From Alphaproteobacteria bacterium (GTDB lineage Bacteria; Pseudomonadota; Alphaproteobacteria; ATCC43930; CGMCC-115725): a DNA stretch of 64,000 bases. The translations under genes were made by a program, and so were the position numbers. Below, piece by piece: positions 10,098 through 19,082 of this stretch. Position 1 is the first letter of the stretch; each line of letters begins with the position of its first letter. The notes beneath the pieces were generated by a model. The model did no database searches and was not told the DNA's origin. It saw only the letters and a list, made by a program, of their open reading frames with translations. Where the stretch lies: NCBI GenBank assembly GCA_028871055.1, contig JAGWON010000001.1, forward strand, positions 124,001-188,000, written 5' to 3'.

Positions 10098-11428
10098 GCG
10101 CTCGCCTCCGACAACGCGCCGGTTAGGCTGTTGGGCTCGCGCGCGGCGACGCGCACGGCCGCGACCGAACCCAGAAGCGCGTCGGGCGCGGCGACGTGAA
10201 CCGCCTGCAGCCACGGACTGCGACCAGCGAGCTGGCCGAGGTGACGGCCGCGTTTCTCGAACAACACGGCGATGGTGCGACCGGCGAAGCCGGCATTGAA
10301 GCGATCCTGCTGCTCGGTCAGCAGCGTCTGGAGCGCGGCGAGACGCGCGGCCTTGACCGGCTCCGGCACCTGGTCGTCGCGGGTGGCTGCGGGCGTGCCC
10401 GGTCGCGCGCTGTACTTGAACGAGAACGCCTGGGCGAAGCCGACCTCGCGCACCAGCGCCAGCGTGGCGGCGAAATCGTCGTCGCTTTCGCCCGGAAAAC
10501 CGACGATGAAATCCGACGACAATGCCAGATCGGAACGGGCGGTGCGCAGGCGCTCGATCGTGCGGCGATAGTCGTCGGCACGATGACGCCGATTCATCGC
10601 TTGCAGCACCCGATCGGAACCCGATTGCACCGGCAGGTGCAGGAAGGGCATGAGCTTGGGCTCGTCGCGATGCGCGGCAACGAGCTCGTCGTCCATGTCG
10701 GCAGGATGCGAGGTGGTGTAGCGCAGGCGCAGGACTTCGGGAATCTCCGCGAGCGCGCGGATTAGCCGGCCAAGGCCCCAGGTGCCTCCGTCGGGCGCTT
10801 CGCCGTGATAGGCGTTGACGTTCTGGCCCAGAAGCGTGAGCTCGCGCGCGCCCTGGGCAGCGAGGCGGCACGCCTCGTCGATCACCGCGCGCGCCGGGCG
10901 CGAGAACTCGGCGCCGCGGGTATAGGGCACGACGCAGAAGCTGCAGAACCTGTCGCAGCCTTCCTGGATGGAGAGAAAGGCGCTGATGCCGGCGCGGCTG
11001 CGCGTCGGCAGCCGATCGAACTTGGACTCGGCCGGAAATTCGGTCTCGACCGGTCGGGCGCCGCCTTCCGCCGCCGCCACCAGCGCCGGCAGGCGGTGAT
11101 AGCTCTGCGGCCCCACCACGACATCGACGTTCTTGGCGCGGCGCAGGATCTCGGCCCCCTCGGCCTGCGCGACGCAACCGGCGACCGCGACGATCATCGT
11201 TCCGCCGCTGCGCCGCTTGCGCGCCTTGAGCGGCGCCAGCCGGCCGAGATCGGAGAACAGCTTCTCCGCCGCCTTCTCGCGGATATGGCAGGTGTTGAGC
11301 AGGATCATGTCAGCGTCGCTCGCCGAGTTCGCGAGCGCATAGTCCGACGGCGCCAGCGCCTCCGCCATGCGCGCGGAATCGTAGACGTTCATCTGGCAGC
11401 CATAAGTCTTGACGAACAGCTTCTTCAC
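10094..11428 (-). CDS. miaB: tRNA-2-methylthio-N6-dimethylallyladenosine synthase MiaB
   Basis: 444 residues from the GTG at 11428, sharing GTGA with the upstream plsC/olsA stop; the protein then begins [13 protein letters not shown] as in the family. The UPF0004 domain has Cys in GCQMN and NTCHIRE. The radical-SAM domain has CDRFCSFC, and a TRAM domain closes the protein. It methylthiolates A37 of tRNAs that read UNN codons, using two 4Fe-4S clusters. Confidence 0.95.
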   Translation of the reverse strand: MKKLFVKTYGCQMNVYDSARMAEALAPSDYALANSASDADMILLNTCHIREKAAEKLFSDLGRLAPLKARKRRSGGTMIVAVAGCVAQAEGAEILRRAKNVDVVVGPQSYHRLPALVAAAEGGARPVETEFPAESKFDRLPTRSRAGISAFLSIQEGCDRFCSFCVVPYTRGAEFSRPARAVIDEACRLAAQGARELTLLGQNVNAYHGEAPDGGTWGLGRLIRALAEIPEVLRLRYTTSHPADMDDELVAAHRDEPKLMPFLHLPVQSGSDRVLQAMNRRHRADDYRRTIERLRTARSDLALSSDFIVGFPGESDDDFAATLALVREVGFAQAFSFKYSARPGTPAATRDDQVPEPVKAARLAALQTLLTEQQDRFNAGFAGRTIAVLFEKRGRHLGQLAGRSPWLQAVHVAAPDALLGSVAAVRVAAREPNSLTGALSEASA

Positions 11429-12285
11429 GCGCCCTCCACGGCGTCGGCGAACGCCAGCGCCTCCGGCGCCGACGGCGGCGATACCGGCCGCTGCGCCATG
11501 CCCTCGCGCCCGGCCAGGGCCGCCGACAGCCCGGCGGCGATCGCCGCCGCGCAATGCTCGGCCAAGGCCTTGCGCGAGGCGAAGCCGGCCGCATTCACCG
11601 CCGGGTGGAAGGTCACGCTGACGCCGAGTCGGCCGAGGCCGAGCATGGTCCAGAGATGAGGCGCCAACGCCATATCGCCATACCAAGCGAAGAACGGGCG
11701 ATAGGATCGCCCGAGCGGCATGCCGTCAAGCGTGAGATAGGCGACCGAGACCGGCTGGACCGTGATGTCGCCGCCGGACGCCGCCTCCATCACGGCGGCG
11801 AAGAGCGCGCTCTTGAACGGCAACAGACGTTGACCGTCGCCGCTGGTGCCTTCGGGGAACAGGATCAGTCGGTCGCCGGCGCGGAGCCGCGCGCTGAGCG
11901 CGTCGCGCTGGTGCGCGACGCTCCGGCGCTTGCGGTCGATGAAGACGGTGCGCTGGAGCCGCGCCAGCCGCCCGAAGAGCGGCCAGCCGTCGACATCCGC
12001 CTTGGAAACGAACGAACCGGGAATCGAGGCGCCGAGAACCTCGATGTCGAGGTAGGACGTATGATTGGCCACGAAGAGCGTCGGCCGCGTCGGCGAGACG
12101 TCGCCGCGCCGCTCGATCATGATGCCGAGAATGTGGCAGACCAGCCGGTGATAGGCGAGCGGCAGGCGGTCGGCCAGCGGGCTGCGCAACAGCAGGAGCA
12201 CGGCTTGAACCGGCATCAGCGGCAAGGTGAGCGCGCAATAAGCCAATGCGCGGACCCAGCGCAGCACGGAACTCTGCGGCGGCAT
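11425..12285 (-). CDS. 1-acyl-glycerol-3-phosphate acyltransferase family (PlsC/OlsA)
   Basis: 286 residues, with a membrane segment near residues 8-30. The acyltransferase motifs are ANHTSYLD (HX4D) and [10 protein letters not shown]. The gene begins in a TGATG overlap with olsB. In ornithine-lipid producers the second enzyme, OlsA, is a PlsC homologue encoded next to olsB, so an O-acyltransferase role in ornithine lipid synthesis is plausible. A general phosphatidic acid role cannot be excluded. Confidence 0.85.
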   Translation of the reverse strand: MPPQSSVLRWVRALAYCALTLPLMPVQAVLLLLRSPLADRLPLAYHRLVCHILGIMIERRGDVSPTRPTLFVANHTSYLDIEVLGASIPGSFVSKADVDGWPLFGRLARLQRTVFIDRKRRSVAHQRDALSARLRAGDRLILFPEGTSGDGQRLLPFKSALFAAVMEAASGGDITVQPVSVAYLTLDGMPLGRSYRPFFAWYGDMALAPHLWTMLGLGRLGVSVTFHPAVNAAGFASRKALAEHCAAAIAAGLSAALAGREGMAQRPVSPPSAPEALAFADAVEGA

Positions 12286-13130
12286 CAGACGGGGGCAACC
12301 GCGCGTACGCGGCGCTCGTAATGGCGATAGTACTTCTCGGTGACGAGATCGGTCTTCACGACGATGCAGACGTCGGTGGTATTGAACTGCCGGTCAACCA
12401 CCGCGCCGTCGCCGACGAAGCCGCCGAGACGCAGATAGCCCTTGAGCAGCGGCGGCAGCTGACTCAGCGCCTCCGCCGGATCGAAAGCCCCAGGCGGCAG
12501 CCGGTTCATCTCGAGATAGCGCTCGCTCAGGGCCCGCGGGCGCAGCACCGGCGGCGCGAGGTGATGGTGATAGAGATAGGACAGCGGCACCACGAGTGCG
12601 TCGGGATCGGTGCCTGGCAGGCTGGCGCAGCCGAACATCAGTTCGATGCCGTACGCGAAGACATAGGCAGCAATGCCGCGCCACAAGAGCTGCATCGTCG
12701 GGCGGTTGCGCCACTGAGCGTCGATGCAGGACCGGCCCAGCTCGAGGACCGCGCCGGGATGTTCGGCGATGCAGCGGATGTCGTATTCGGCGGCGCTGTA
12801 GAAGCGGCCGATGCGCGCCGCCGCCTCGCGGCGGATCAGGCGGTACGTTCCCACCACCGCGTCGTCGCCGGTGCCGCGCGCGTGGTCGATCACCAGCAGG
12901 TGGTCGCAGAAGACGTCGAAATTGTCGAAGTCGCGGCGCGCCAGCGCCGTCTCGACGGTCGGATGCGCGCCCATCTCCTGATAGAAGACGCGGTAGCGCA
13001 GCGCCTGGGCGGCGGCGATCTCCCGCGCATTCCGTGCCAAGCGAACCTCGAGCGTGCCCGCGCGAACGTCGAGCACGGCTGCGGTCTGCGGACGCGCGGA
13101 TTGCACGGAGGCCGGGCGCGGCGCGGTCAC
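12285..13130 (-). CDS. olsB: GNAT-type ornithine N-alpha-acyltransferase OlsB-like
   Basis: 281 residues from the GTG at 13130, which shares GTGA with the fur stop. The sequence matches the OlsB/hemolysin-like acyltransferase family: LRYRVFYQEMGA, DHLLVIDHARG, GTYRLIRREAAA and the ELGRSCID motif. The expected reaction is transfer of a 3-hydroxyacyl chain from ACP to ornithine to give lyso-ornithine lipid. The acyltransferase gene directly downstream supports this. Confidence 0.85.
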   Translation of the reverse strand: MTAPRPASVQSARPQTAAVLDVRAGTLEVRLARNAREIAAAQALRYRVFYQEMGAHPTVETALARRDFDNFDVFCDHLLVIDHARGTGDDAVVGTYRLIRREAAARIGRFYSAAEYDIRCIAEHPGAVLELGRSCIDAQWRNRPTMQLLWRGIAAYVFAYGIELMFGCASLPGTDPDALVVPLSYLYHHHLAPPVLRPRALSERYLEMNRLPPGAFDPAEALSQLPPLLKGYLRLGGFVGDGAVVDRQFNTTDVCIVVKTDLVTEKYYRHYERRVRAVAPV

Positions 13131-13558
13131 TTCTTCGCGGACGCCGCCGCGCTGTCGAGCGGCACGGCAAACAGCTCGAGCCGATGATCGACCAGCTTGT
13201 AGCCGAGGCGTGAGGCAACCTCGCGCTGCAGTTTTTCGATGGCCTCGTTCCGGAATTCGATGACCTTGCCGGTCTGCAGGTCGATCAGGTGATCGTGGTG
13301 CTCCGACGGTGCTTCCTCGTAGCGCGAGCGGCCGTCGCCGAAATCGTGGCGCTCGAGAATGCTGGCCTCCTGGAACAGCCGCACGGTGCGATAGACGGTG
13401 GCGATCGAGATCTTGGGATCGATCGCGGAGGCGCGGCGGTGCACCGCCTCGACATCCGGATGGTCGGCGGCGTCCGACAGCACGCGCGCAATGATGCGGC
13501 GCTGCTCGGTCATCTTGAGACCTTTATCGATGCAGAGTTGCTCGATACGGGACGGCAT
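13127..13558 (-). CDS. fur: Fur-family metalloregulator
   Basis: 143 residues. Winged-helix DNA-binding part (about 1-82) with ISIATVYRTVRLFQEA, then the metal/dimerisation part with HHDHLIDLQTGKVIEF. No CxxC structural zinc motifs are present, as in alphaproteobacterial Fur/Mur proteins. It may sense iron or manganese; sequence alone does not separate the two. First gene of the overlapping fur-olsB-plsC-miaB-phoH run. Confidence 0.9.
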   Translation of the reverse strand: MPSRIEQLCIDKGLKMTEQRRIIARVLSDAADHPDVEAVHRRASAIDPKISIATVYRTVRLFQEASILERHDFGDGRSRYEEAPSEHHDHLIDLQTGKVIEFRNEAIEKLQREVASRLGYKLVDHRLELFAVPLDSAAASAKK

Positions 13559-13691
13559 TCGTGAAGGTACCCGCGCCTATTGGCCGACGCCAAAAGTATA
13601 GCGCAAACGAACAATCGATCCTATAGCGAGCGGGTCACGACCGGCGATGCGGTGGCGACCCAGACAAATTCGGGCGGCGCACGGGATGTGC

Positions 13692-14111
13692 TCAGCCTAC
13701 TTTGGCCTGCCGGCCTCGGGTGCCGAGACCGATGTCCTTGGCGAGCTTGGAGCGCTGCCGCGCATAGTTGGGCGCCACCATCGGATAGTCGGCCGCCAGG
13801 CCCCAGCGCTCGCGATAGGATTCGGGCGTCATGTTGTACGCGGTCTTGAGATGGCGCTTGAGCATCTTGAGCTTTTTGCCGTCCTCGAGACAGATGATGT
13901 AGTCGGGGTGGATCGAGCGCTTGACGTTGACCGCGGGCTTGGGCCGGTCGGTGGCGCCCGCCGAACCTTTGCCGATATTCGCTAGCGACTGATAGACCTG
14001 ATCGATCAGCTGCGGCAGATCGCTGGGCGCGACACTGTTGTTCGAGACGTGCGCTGCTACGATCTCGGTGGTGAGATCGAGCAGGCTGTTGGATGGCGTT
14101 TTGTCAGTCAT
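13692..14111 (-). CDS. mucR: MucR/Ros-family transcriptional regulator
   Basis: 139 residues. The zinc-finger-like core near residues 70-100 reads ICLEDGKKLKMLKRHL and then TAYNMTPESYRERWGL, with YPMVAPNYARQRSKLAKD after it. MucR proteins are nucleoid-associated silencers controlling exopolysaccharide, motility and cell-cycle genes in alphaproteobacteria. Its own upstream region holds AT-rich stretches (around 14140-14156), the type of site MucR binds, so autoregulation is plausible. Confidence 0.93.
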   Translation of the reverse strand: MTDKTPSNSLLDLTTEIVAAHVSNNSVAPSDLPQLIDQVYQSLANIGKGSAGATDRPKPAVNVKRSIHPDYIICLEDGKKLKMLKRHLKTAYNMTPESYRERWGLAADYPMVAPNYARQRSKLAKDIGLGTRGRQAKVG

Positions 14112-14164
14112 TCGATAAAGTTCCTGCGGGTTTCACGGCAGAGATATAAGTATTTTGCGCGAAA

Positions 14165-14184
14165 GGCGCAATGAGGATTGCGCC
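14165..14184 (-). terminator. Hairpin after rimI, probable terminator
   Basis: Perfect 8-bp inverted repeat GGCGCAAT/ATTGCGCC with a 4-nt loop, followed on the minus strand by TTTCGCG. It lies 65 nt beyond the rimI stop. The T-run is short, so termination would be modest. A second overlapping inverted repeat, TTGCGC/GCGCAA (14155-14171), could instead be a regulatory site for mucR. Confidence 0.45.
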
Positions 14185-14248
14185 AGTCTAAGGCTTTTCT
14201 TGGCGTTCGGTACAGGTTTTACGGGTTGCGGCGGCGCGAATACACGGA

Positions 14249-14707
14249 TCAGGCGAGAGGGCGCGCGAGGATCAGCGCATCGACCGCCGGCGCGTCGGGC
14301 CGCCGATAATAGAACGGCCGGCGGCCGATCGCCGCGAAGCCTTCGGCAGCATAGAGAGCGCGACCGATCGCGTTGTCGGCGGCGACTTCGAGCACGACGC
14401 GGGCCGATTGGATGGCACGCGCAGCGGCATAAAGATCGGCGAGCAGCGCCCGCGCGAGGCCGCGCCTGCGCAGCCCGGGATCGACGCACAGGGTCAGGAT
14501 CTCCGCCTCGCCGCCCACCACCAGGGCCAGGATGAAGCCGGCCGGAAACCGGCCGCTCTCCGCGAGGCGGGCGTGCATCTTGGGTAGAACGAGGAGGCGG
14601 GCGAGGGCGCCGCGTTCCCACGGCTCGGCGGGGAAGGACCGTGCATGGAGTTGCGCCAGGGCGTCGACATCGGCAGACGCAGCCGGACGCAGCACCGGCG
14701 CGGTCAC
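14249..14707 (-). CDS. rimI: Ribosomal-protein-alanine N-acetyltransferase RimI
   Basis: 152 residues from the GTG at 14707, sharing GTGA with the tsaB stop. GNAT fold: the acetyl-CoA loop is CVDPGLRRRGLARALL, and the ending contains VLEVAADNAIGRALYAAEGF and a YYRRP-like segment. RimI acetylates ribosomal protein S18 in E. coli. The tsaB-rimI pairing is conserved in proteobacteria. Confidence 0.9.
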   Translation of the reverse strand: MTAPVLRPAASADVDALAQLHARSFPAEPWERGALARLLVLPKMHARLAESGRFPAGFILALVVGGEAEILTLCVDPGLRRRGLARALLADLYAAARAIQSARVVLEVAADNAIGRALYAAEGFAAIGRRPFYYRRPDAPAVDALILARPLA

Positions 14708-15390
14708 GGCGCCGCGGCCCGGCGCGGCACGGTGGTATCGGGCGCGCGCAAATAGAACGGGCGCGGCGGCTCGCCGGCGCCGGAGGCGAGGAGCGCGCGG
14801 CCGAGTTGCGCGACGTGGACCGCATCGACCGCAGCCGTACCGGGCGCAATGGTCGCGTCGCGCGCGGGGATCTGCCGGCGCAGCCGCGCCGCCGCGTCGC
14901 CAGCCAGCAGCAACGGGCCGGACGGCAGCCAGGCGTCGACGTCGCGCGGCAGGACCTGCGCCGCTGGGCCGAGCGCCGATCCGCCTGGTGCAAAAGCCTG
15001 GAGATAGAATTCGTCGCGCTTCGATTCGACCGCGACGACGAGGGCGCGGCCACGCCGCGCGGCCGGCGGCACCGCCGCCGCATAGGCGTCGAAGGCGCGG
15101 ACGCCGACCGCTTGCCGGCCGGTGGCGAGCGCCAGGCCGCGCGCCGTGGCGAGGCCGACGCGGATGCCGGTGAAGCTGCCCGGTCCGGTCGTCGCCGCGA
15201 TCAGCTCGAGTGCGGCGGGCGCGATGCCCGCCGCCGTCAGCGTTTCGGCGATCAGCGGCAGCAGCCGCTCGGCCTGACCGCGCGCCATGGTCTCGGCGTG
15301 CGCCGCGGCGACGCGCTCGCCATCGAGCACCGCAACCGCGCATTGGCCGCCGGTGCTATCGAGGCCCAGGACCTTCATGCGCGCGATCAT
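14704..15390 (-). CDS. tsaB: tRNA threonylcarbamoyladenosine synthesis protein TsaB
   Basis: 228 residues from the ATG at 15390; MKVLGLDST at 15378 is an equally good start. ASKHA-fold protein with LGLDSTGGQCAVAV and the TGPGSFTGIRVGLATARGLA motif. It is the non-catalytic partner of TsaD in the t6A37 pathway. The C-terminus is rich in Ala/Pro/Arg and runs into rimI. Confidence 0.92.
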   Translation of the reverse strand: MIARMKVLGLDSTGGQCAVAVLDGERVAAAHAETMARGQAERLLPLIAETLTAAGIAPAALELIAATTGPGSFTGIRVGLATARGLALATGRQAVGVRAFDAYAAAVPPAARRGRALVVAVESKRDEFYLQAFAPGGSALGPAAQVLPRDVDAWLPSGPLLLAGDAAARLRRQIPARDATIAPGTAAVDAVHVAQLGRALLASGAGEPPRPFYLRAPDTTVPRRAAAP

Positions 15391-15412
15391 AACGTGCTAG
15401 GAGAAGCGGGTC

Positions 15413-15973
15413 ATGGCGCTGCACGAGATCACCGCCGCTTGGCACGATGTCGTGCTCGACATCGCCTATGCGACCGCCGCCAACTTCACCGGCAAGCCGG
15501 TCTATACCCGCCCCGGCTGCTATCTCCACGAAGACGCCGCGGCGGCGCTCCGGCGCGCGGCCGATCTCGCCCGGCCGCTCGGCCTGCGGCTCAAGGTCTT
15601 CGATGCCTTCCGGCCGAGCGAGGCGCAGTGGGTGTTGTGGAATTTCCGGCCCGATCCCGAATTCCTCGCCGACCCGCGCAAAGGCTCGCCGCATTCGCGC
15701 GGCGTCGCCGTCGACTTGACTCTGATCGACGCGCACGGCCGCGAACTCGACATGGGCACCGGCTTCGATGCCTTTACGCCGCTGTCACATCACGGCAGCA
15801 CGGCGATTCCCGAGGCGGCGCAGCGCAACCGGTTCCTGCTCTTGGGACTGATGAGCGCGGCGGGCTGGGACTTCTACCGGAACGAGTGGTGGCACTATCA
15901 GCTGTTCGACGCCAGGCGCTATCCGCTGCTGTCGGACGCCGATCTGCCGGAACCGATGATGGCCTTGGTTTAG
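15413..15973 (+). CDS. ddpX: D-alanyl-D-alanine dipeptidase (VanX/DdpX family)
   Basis: 186 residues. Zinc dipeptidase that cleaves D-Ala-D-Ala. Zinc ligands are visible in SPHSRGVAVD (His, Asp) and EWWHYQ (His, with the catalytic Glu just before). The family segment KVFDAFRPSEAQ is also present. No signal peptide, so probably cytoplasmic and used in D-Ala-D-Ala turnover; no van resistance genes adjoin it. Divergent from tsaB with 22 nt between starts. Confidence 0.9.
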   Translation: MALHEITAAWHDVVLDIAYATAANFTGKPVYTRPGCYLHEDAAAALRRAADLARPLGLRLKVFDAFRPSEAQWVLWNFRPDPEFLADPRKGSPHSRGVAVDLTLIDAHGRELDMGTGFDAFTPLSHHGSTAIPEAAQRNRFLLLGLMSAAGWDFYRNEWWHYQLFDARRYPLLSDADLPEPMMALV

Positions 15974-16042
15974 GTCGCGCGCGCCGGCGAGCGCACGCAG
16001 CGGTTGGCATGGCGGCTGCGTGCGCGAGCCGGAACAGAACGC

Positions 16043-16585
16043 CTATAGCGGCCGGACTTCGACGACTTCCGGGATGTAGTGGCGCAGCATGTTCTCGATG
16101 CCGGCTTTCAGCGTCGCGGTCGATGACGGACAGCCCGAGCACGAGCCCTGCATGTGGAGATAGACCACGCCGTCGGCGTAATGGTCGAAGGTGATGTCGC
16201 CGCCGTCCTGCGCCACCGCGGGGCGGACGCGGGTCTCGATCAGCTCCTTGATCTGGGCGACGACTTCGTCGGTCTCCTCTTCGGCGGCGGCGGTCGGGGC
16301 ATCGAGCACGACCGGCTCGCCCGCGGTGAAGTGCTGCATGATGGCGCCGAGTACCTGTGGCTTGAGCGCCAACCAGTCGACGTCCGCGGCCTTGGCGACG
16401 GTGATGAAATCGCCGCCCAGGAACACGCCGGTCACGCCGGCCAGGCCGAAGAGCCGCCGGGCAAGCGGCGAGCGTTCCGCGCCGTCGGCGCTTGGGAAAT
16501 TTGCCGTGCCGTCGCCCATGACGGCGCGGCCGGGCAGGAACTTGAGCGTCGCCGGATTCGGCGTGGTCTCGGTCTGGATGAACAT
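16043..16585 (-). CDS. Nfu-type iron-sulfur cluster carrier
   Basis: 180 residues from the ATG at 16585. The N-terminal Nfu_N domain starts MFIQTETTPNPATLKFLPG. The C-terminal NifU-like domain carries the cluster-binding CxxC in GSCSGCPSS. It transfers Fe-S clusters to client proteins. The gene stands alone between the dipeptidase and a membrane-protein gene on the same strand. Confidence 0.93.
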   Translation of the reverse strand: MFIQTETTPNPATLKFLPGRAVMGDGTANFPSADGAERSPLARRLFGLAGVTGVFLGGDFITVAKAADVDWLALKPQVLGAIMQHFTAGEPVVLDAPTAAAEEETDEVVAQIKELIETRVRPAVAQDGGDITFDHYADGVVYLHMQGSCSGCPSSTATLKAGIENMLRHYIPEVVEVRPL

Positions 16586-16668
16586 CGGCTCGACTCCAAC
16601 TGTCGCGGCCTTAAAGTTGGGCCTCGGCCGGCCCAAGTCAACCCTTTGCGGCATAAGGGTAATGGACG

Positions 16669-17505
16669 TCAGCGCCGTTTCGCCCGCTTGGCCCGTCGCG
16701 CCAGCCGTTGCGGTGCCGCGACCGCCGGCGGCGAACGACGGCCGCGCCGACGTCGGCGCAGCCAAAGCGCGGCGCCCGCCGCCGCAATCGCTGCTACGGC
16801 GGCGAAGGCGGCGATCGGCAAGGCGCCGCCGCCGGCAGAGTCGACGAGCTTGGTCTTGGCGACGGTCGTGGCGACGGTGAGCGACATGGTCTGGCCGCCG
16901 ACCAGGACCTTGTCGCGCAGCAGCAGCACTTCGACGAAATAGGCTCCGGCCCGCGCATCGGCCGGAAGGCCGAGCGTGGCGCGGAACAGGTGGTCGCCGA
17001 CGAATTGGACCTTGCCGACGGCGTCGACATAGACGCCGGCGCGCTTGCGCTCGGCGATCAGCGCCGCGCGGGACTCCTCGACCAGCGCCGGCGGCTGCTC
17101 GACCGATTGCAGCTGAAAGCCGAGATTGGCGAGGCCGATCTGATGCTGCGCCTGGATCGCCGGCGGCACGATCGCGTCGAGCGGCGCCGAGGCGTAGACG
17201 GCGTAATAGTCCGGCACGCCGGCAAACACGATGCGATGCGCGGTGAGCCAGAAATTGCCGAAGGGACCGCGCGACACCGTCGCGTCGGCCTCGGGACCGC
17301 GCACCACGACGACGATGTCGCCGGGCGCGTCGATCGTGCCGAACAGCGTCACTGCGCCGGCGGCGCCGGCGGCGAGCGTGATCTGGTGCGCCGAGAGGTC
17401 CGCCGCCAGTGTCTCCGCGCGCGCCGCCGGCGCGAGGCCGCAGACGATCGCGAGCGCGGCGATCACGTGCCTCATCGGAGCCGGCCGGCGGGATCGGGCG
17501 CGCAT
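16669..17505 (-). CDS. TIGR02186-type membrane-anchored protein of unknown function
   Basis: About 278 residues if started at the ATG at 17505 (or 268 from 17475). A signal peptide (HVIAALAIVCGLAPAARA), a long extracytoplasmic beta-rich region, one C-terminal membrane helix near residues 228-250 and a very basic tail (many Arg/Lys) are seen. The layout and segments such as GNFWLTAHRIVFAGVPDYYAV match an alphaproteobacterial family often near sulfite-exporter genes; no such gene is next to it here. Function unknown. Confidence 0.75.
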   Translation of the reverse strand: MRARSRRPAPMRHVIAALAIVCGLAPAARAETLAADLSAHQITLAAGAAGAVTLFGTIDAPGDIVVVVRGPEADATVSRGPFGNFWLTAHRIVFAGVPDYYAVYASAPLDAIVPPAIQAQHQIGLANLGFQLQSVEQPPALVEESRAALIAERKRAGVYVDAVGKVQFVGDHLFRATLGLPADARAGAYFVEVLLLRDKVLVGGQTMSLTVATTVAKTKLVDSAGGGALPIAAFAAVAAIAAAGAALWLRRRRRGRRSPPAVAAPQRLARRAKRAKRR

Positions 17506-17627
17506 GGTGCGCCACTCTATAATCGCGACTCGCGGACGATAAAGCGCCTTGCCCGGCCACCGCGCAAACCTGTCGCGCCGGCCGGCGCGCCGGCTATGAT
17601 CGCGGCCCGCCCTCAACGGAGACCGGC

Positions 17628-18041
17628 ATGTCCAATCTCGCCGACAAGAAGGCCCTGACGCTGACCGCCGCGCGCGCCATCGTCGCCGCCGCCGAGACCG
17701 AGGCGCGCAACCACAACCTCGCCGTCACCATGTCGGTGGTCGACGAAGGCGGGCATCTATTGCATTTGGCGCGCATGGACGAGACCGGCCTCGCCAGCGT
17801 CGAGGTCTCGATCGCCAAAGCGCGTGCCGCGGTGATGTTCAAGCGCCCGACCAAGTTCTGGGAGGACGCCTATGCCAGCGGCCGGACGCATCTCGCCAAT
17901 CTTCCGGGCGTGCTGCCCATCGAAGGCGGCGTTCCGCTCATGGCGGACGGCAAGGTGATCGGCGCGCTCGGCGTCTCGGGCGCAAGCTCGGCACAAGACG
18001 GGCAGGTCGCGGCGGCCGGCGCCGCGGCGCTCGGCGGCTGA
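17628..18041 (+). CDS. GlcG/HbpS-family (DUF336) protein
   Basis: 137 residues covering the whole domain: TLTAARAIVAAAETEA at the start, MSVVDEGGHLLHLARMD in the middle, and GGVPLMADGKVIGALGVSG near the end. Relatives include haem-binding HbpS and GlcG of glycolate loci; the role in this organism is not evident. It is a single gene between convergent and divergent neighbours. Confidence 0.85.
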   Translation: MSNLADKKALTLTAARAIVAAAETEARNHNLAVTMSVVDEGGHLLHLARMDETGLASVEVSIAKARAAVMFKRPTKFWEDAYASGRTHLANLPGVLPIEGGVPLMADGKVIGALGVSGASSAQDGQVAAAGAAALGG

Positions 18042-18048
18042 CTGCGGC

Positions 18049-19047
18049 TCAGGGCCGCAGCAGACCCATGAGGTCGAAGACGTCGCGCAGTACCGGCGCG
18101 GCGATGGCGTTGGCGCGCTCGGCGCCGCGCTTCAAGACGCCGTCGATATAGCCGGGATCGGCCATCAGCCGCTTCATCTCGACGGCGATGCGGCCGCAGA
18201 CATCGGCCGCCAGATCGGCGAGCTCGGCCTTGAAGTCGGAGAAGTTCCAGCCGGCGAAGCGCTGGATCACCTCGGCGAACGACACGCCCGCCAGCGCCGC
18301 GTAGATGCCGAGCAAGTTCGTCGCCTCGGGCCGCGCCTCGGCCTCTTTCTCGGTCGCCGGCAGCGGTTGCGGATCGGTCTTGGCCTTGCGGATCTTGAGC
18401 GCGATCGCCGCCGCGTCGTCGGTCATGTTGAGGCGCGAATAGTCCGAGGTGTCGGATTTCGACATCTTCTTGGTGCCATCGCGCAAGCTCATCACCCGCG
18501 TGCAGGCGCCGAAAATCTGCGGCTCGGGCAGCGGGAAGAATTCGACGCCGAAGCGCCGGTTGAAGGCGCCGGCGATGTCGCGCGCGAGCTCCAAGTGCTG
18601 CTTCTGGTCTTCGCCCACCGGCACGTGCGTCGCCTTGTAGAGAAGGATGTCGGCGGCCATCAGAACCGGATAGGCATAGAGGCCGAGACCGGCTTCTTCG
18701 CGGTGCTTGCCCGCCTTCTCCTTGAACTGGGTCATACGGTTAAGCCAGCCGAGCGGCGTGAGACACCCCAGGAGCCAGGCGAGCTCGGCGTGGCCGGGCA
18801 CGGTCGACTGGTTGAAGATGATGCAGCGCTCGGGATCGATGCCGGCGGCGATATAGGCGGCGGTGACCTCACGCGTCTGGCCGGTGAGCTCCTTTGGGTC
18901 CTGCGGCAATGTCAGCGCGTGCAGGTCGACGATGCAGAAGATGCAGTCGAAATCCTTCTGCAGCTGGACCCAGTTGCGGATCGCGCCGAGATAGTTGCCG
19001 AGGTGGAGGTTGCCGGTGGGCTGGACGCCCGAGAAGATCCGTTTCAT
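18049..19047 (-). CDS. trpS: Tryptophanyl-tRNA synthetase
   Basis: 332 residues, standard length. Class I signatures: [13 protein letters not shown] (HIGH-type) at the start and KMSKS near residue 195. Charges tRNA-Trp. It follows murJ on the same strand with 35 nt between, so the two are probably co-transcribed. Confidence 0.96.
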   Translation of the reverse strand: MKRIFSGVQPTGNLHLGNYLGAIRNWVQLQKDFDCIFCIVDLHALTLPQDPKELTGQTREVTAAYIAAGIDPERCIIFNQSTVPGHAELAWLLGCLTPLGWLNRMTQFKEKAGKHREEAGLGLYAYPVLMAADILLYKATHVPVGEDQKQHLELARDIAGAFNRRFGVEFFPLPEPQIFGACTRVMSLRDGTKKMSKSDTSDYSRLNMTDDAAAIALKIRKAKTDPQPLPATEKEAEARPEATNLLGIYAALAGVSFAEVIQRFAGWNFSDFKAELADLAADVCGRIAVEMKRLMADPGYIDGVLKRGAERANAIAAPVLRDVFDLMGLLRP

Positions 19048-19082
19048 GCCATCGTCGCTGATGGAGGGCGCGGGCGCCGCTG

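Noticed and set aside
15413-15973. Vancomycin-type resistance cluster
   Set aside because: Only the dipeptidase is present; no ligase, dehydrogenase or two-component genes nearby.
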